A stretch of 8,155 bases of DNA from Candidatus Methylomirabilota bacterium (GTDB lineage: Bacteria; Methylomirabilota; Methylomirabilia; Methylomirabilales; Methylomirabilaceae), in NCBI GenBank assembly GCA_028869615.1, contig JAGWRQ010000088.1, positions 1 to 8,155 on the forward strand, read 5' to 3'. Below the pieces are notes generated by a model. That model was not told where the DNA came from, did no database searches, and saw only the letters and a program-made list of their open reading frames with translations. A program made the position numbers and the translations under genes. Positions 7,022-8,155 of this stretch are shown one piece after another (the stretch's first letter is position 1; each line of letters starts with the position of its first letter).

Positions 7022-7393
7022 ATCAGCTACTATATCCACGACATACCGGGAAGGCTCAGGGTGAGGACGCCCGTGATTCAGCGCAATCACCATCTGGCTC
7101 ATGAGGCCTCCAGGCTGCTGGCTATGCTTCGTGGAATCGACACCGTTACTGTAAAGGTCGTCACAGGGAGTATTGTCACACACTATAACCCGGGGGTAAT
7201 CCGGTCGCGAGAGATTATAGACACCCTGACCCGGGCCGGTTATTTTGATCCCAGCAAGGCGATCACCCACGATGACTATCTCCATGCAGCATGCGTAAGG
7301 ACCGGCGAGGTCGCGTGGAAGGCCTTCTTCGGGGCCTTTGTGGATGTGGCGATGGAAGGGTCCGCCCTGTCGTTCATCACAATCCTGCTATAG
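7022..7393 (+). CDS. Heavy-metal-associated (HMA_2-like) domain protein with apparent ATC start
   Basis: About 123 residues. The opening SYYIHDIPGRLRVRTP and the later GIDTVTVKVVTGSIVTHY, then IIDTLTRAGYFD, give the beta-alpha-beta-beta-alpha-beta order of an HMA fold. The metal-binding CxxC is replaced by IPGRLR, as in HMA_2-type proteins found near metal-transport P-type ATPases. The last third has only short hydrophobic pieces (AFFGAFVDVAMEGSALSFITILL), possibly a membrane-associating tail. The only Cys is in HAACVRTG. The best ribosome site sets the start at 7022, where the codon is ATC. The first canonical start, GTG 7061, would remove the first strand and the PGRLR loop; it has only a weak GGAAGG upstream. 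The frame is open back to the TGA that ends the zinc-ribbon gene. The function is unknown: metal handling or protein-protein contact through the HMA fold are both possible. Confidence 0.65.
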   Translation: MSYYIHDIPGRLRVRTPVIQRNHHLAHEASRLLAMLRGIDTVTVKVVTGSIVTHYNPGVIRSREIIDTLTRAGYFDPSKAITHDDYLHAACVRTGEVAWKAFFGAFVDVAMEGSALSFITILL

Positions 7394-7541
7394 ATAGCGG
7401 TTGCTGATCAGATCTGACATCCTGCCAATCCTACCCTTCAAATACGAGCCTCAGACAGTTTCCCTCCACACATGCCGAGCTTGGCTTCAGCCCTGAGATG
7501 TACCGCGGAAGGGCGATGGATTGTGACAGCGAACATCCACG

Positions 7542-8155
7542 TTAGCCCTGCAGGACACGGATCTTATCAGTGACCTCCCAAGGAAGTCCAATGTCCATTC
7601 GCCCCACATGTCCGTAGACGGCTAACCGCTTATAAAATCCACCTTTGATCAGGGAGGGCAGATAGCGCAGGTTGAACTGCCTCATGATCCCAGCGATCCG
7701 AAAATCGAGATGGTTCTCAAGGAGTTGGGCGATCCTGGTATCCGGGAGCTTGCCCGTGCCGAATGTTTCTACCTGAATGCTGACAGGCCGTGAAAGGCCG
7801 ATGGAGTAGCTTAACTGGACTTCGCATTCTCGAGCTAACCCCGCAGCGACCACGTTCTTGGCCGCATAGCGCGCGATATAAGCGCCGACACGGTCGATTC
7901 GCATGGGATCCTTTCCGCTCAGCGCCGCGCCACTGTGGCGCGAATACTCCCCATAGGTGTCGATGGCATTTTTTCTGCCTGTGAGTCCGGAATGGACAGA
8001 GGGCCCACCGACAATAAACGGACCATCTGGATTGACAAATATCCTGGTTCTGTCATCCGTTTTGATCTCCTCTTCCTGGAGGACCGGGTGGATGACCATC
8101 TCTCTAAGATCCCGTTCCAGCCTTTTCAAGTCGGGACCGCCGGCTGCCGAGGGTC
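7542..8155 (-). CDS. metK: Methionine adenosyltransferase (S-adenosylmethionine synthetase), divergent type, C-terminal part
   Basis: This enzyme makes S-adenosylmethionine from ATP and methionine in the cytoplasm. About 204 residues are visible; the frame stays open to the right edge, so the N-terminal half, including the methionine- and ATP-binding HxD region, is outside. Recognisable family blocks in order are IHPVL, IFVNPDGPFIVGGP, GLTGRK...DTYG, SGKDP, AAKNVVAAGLA, VQLSYSIGLSRPVSIQVETFGTGK and YGHVGR...PWE. Key departures from E. coli MetK: the usual GD before xGLTGRK is VH (the Asp at E. coli 238 becomes His), GGGAFSGKD reads SGAALSGKD, and the Lys of KDPxK is Arg. Lysines in TGRK and SGKD and the following Asp are kept. 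Stop is TAA at 7544-7542. The changes suggest a separate MetK subfamily or second copy, which is an inference. The gene converges on the HMA gene and no clear terminator lies between them. Confidence 0.88.
   Translation of the reverse strand, partial: PSAAGGPDLKRLERDLREMVIHPVLQEEEIKTDDRTRIFVNPDGPFIVGGPSVHSGLTGRKNAIDTYGEYSRHSGAALSGKDPMRIDRVGAYIARYAAKNVVAAGLARECEVQLSYSIGLSRPVSIQVETFGTGKLPDTRIAQLLENHLDFRIAGIMRQFNLRYLPSLIKGGFYKRLAVYGHVGRMDIGLPWEVTDKIRVLQG

Noticed and set aside
7004..7060. Selenocysteine insertion at the TGA ending the zinc-ribbon gene
   Set aside because: No convincing SECIS-like stem-loop is visible just after the TGA, and a ribosome site follows immediately, favouring a true stop.
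6782..7285. Minus-strand open frame of 167 residues opposite the zinc-ribbon and HMA genes
   Set aside because: It crosses two plus-strand genes with clear zinc ribbons and an HMA pattern, and shows no domain of its own.
7408..7417. Palindrome TCAGATCTGA after the HMA gene
   Set aside because: Ten bases with no loop or T run; too short to call a terminator or operator.
7394..7541. Search for a bidirectional terminator between the convergent HMA and metK genes
   Set aside because: Only weak stems such as GCCCT/AGGGC were seen and none is followed by a T run.

Overview
The window looks like chromosomal DNA from a GC-rich Gram-negative bacterium. An outer-membrane phosphate porin, a periplasmic phosphate-binding protein and the long forms of PstC and PstA all point to a diderm cell. 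The exact lineage cannot be fixed from this sequence. Base composition and gene style would fit an NC10 (Methylomirabilis-like) or deltaproteobacterial genome, but that is only a guess.

Most of the window (positions 1-6308, minus strand) is a phosphate-acquisition locus. In transcription order it holds an unnamed 72-residue protein with a barrel-sandwich (biotinyl/lipoyl-like) look, an OprO/OprP-type phosphate-selective porin, the phosphate-binding protein PstS, the permease PstC with a large propeller-like periplasmic insertion, and the permease PstA, which runs off the left edge. pstS/pstC overlap by one base and pstC/pstA by four, so these three genes are translationally coupled. pstB, and possibly phoU, should follow outside the window. 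Three tandem 11-bp units resembling PhoB half-sites lie just upstream of the 72-residue gene, so the cluster is probably induced by phosphate starvation. Between the porin and pstS are a terminator-like hairpin, a 12-bp perfect inverted repeat and a second, oddly placed Pho-box-like site.

Positions 6376-6712 are a gene-free divergent region with a REP-like pair of palindromes. A different kind of module follows on the plus strand: a small protein with two zinc ribbons, then a heavy-metal-associated (HMA_2-like) domain protein 15 bases downstream. The HMA gene has no ordinary start codon at the position its fold and Shine-Dalgarno sequence require. An ATC sits there instead, and the gene is in the same frame as the zinc-ribbon gene, separated by one TGA. 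This is the strangest signal in the window.

At the right edge (minus strand, convergent) is the C-terminal part of a methionine adenosyltransferase (S-adenosylmethionine synthetase). It departs from the usual bacterial motifs at several active-site positions, which suggests a divergent subfamily or second copy.
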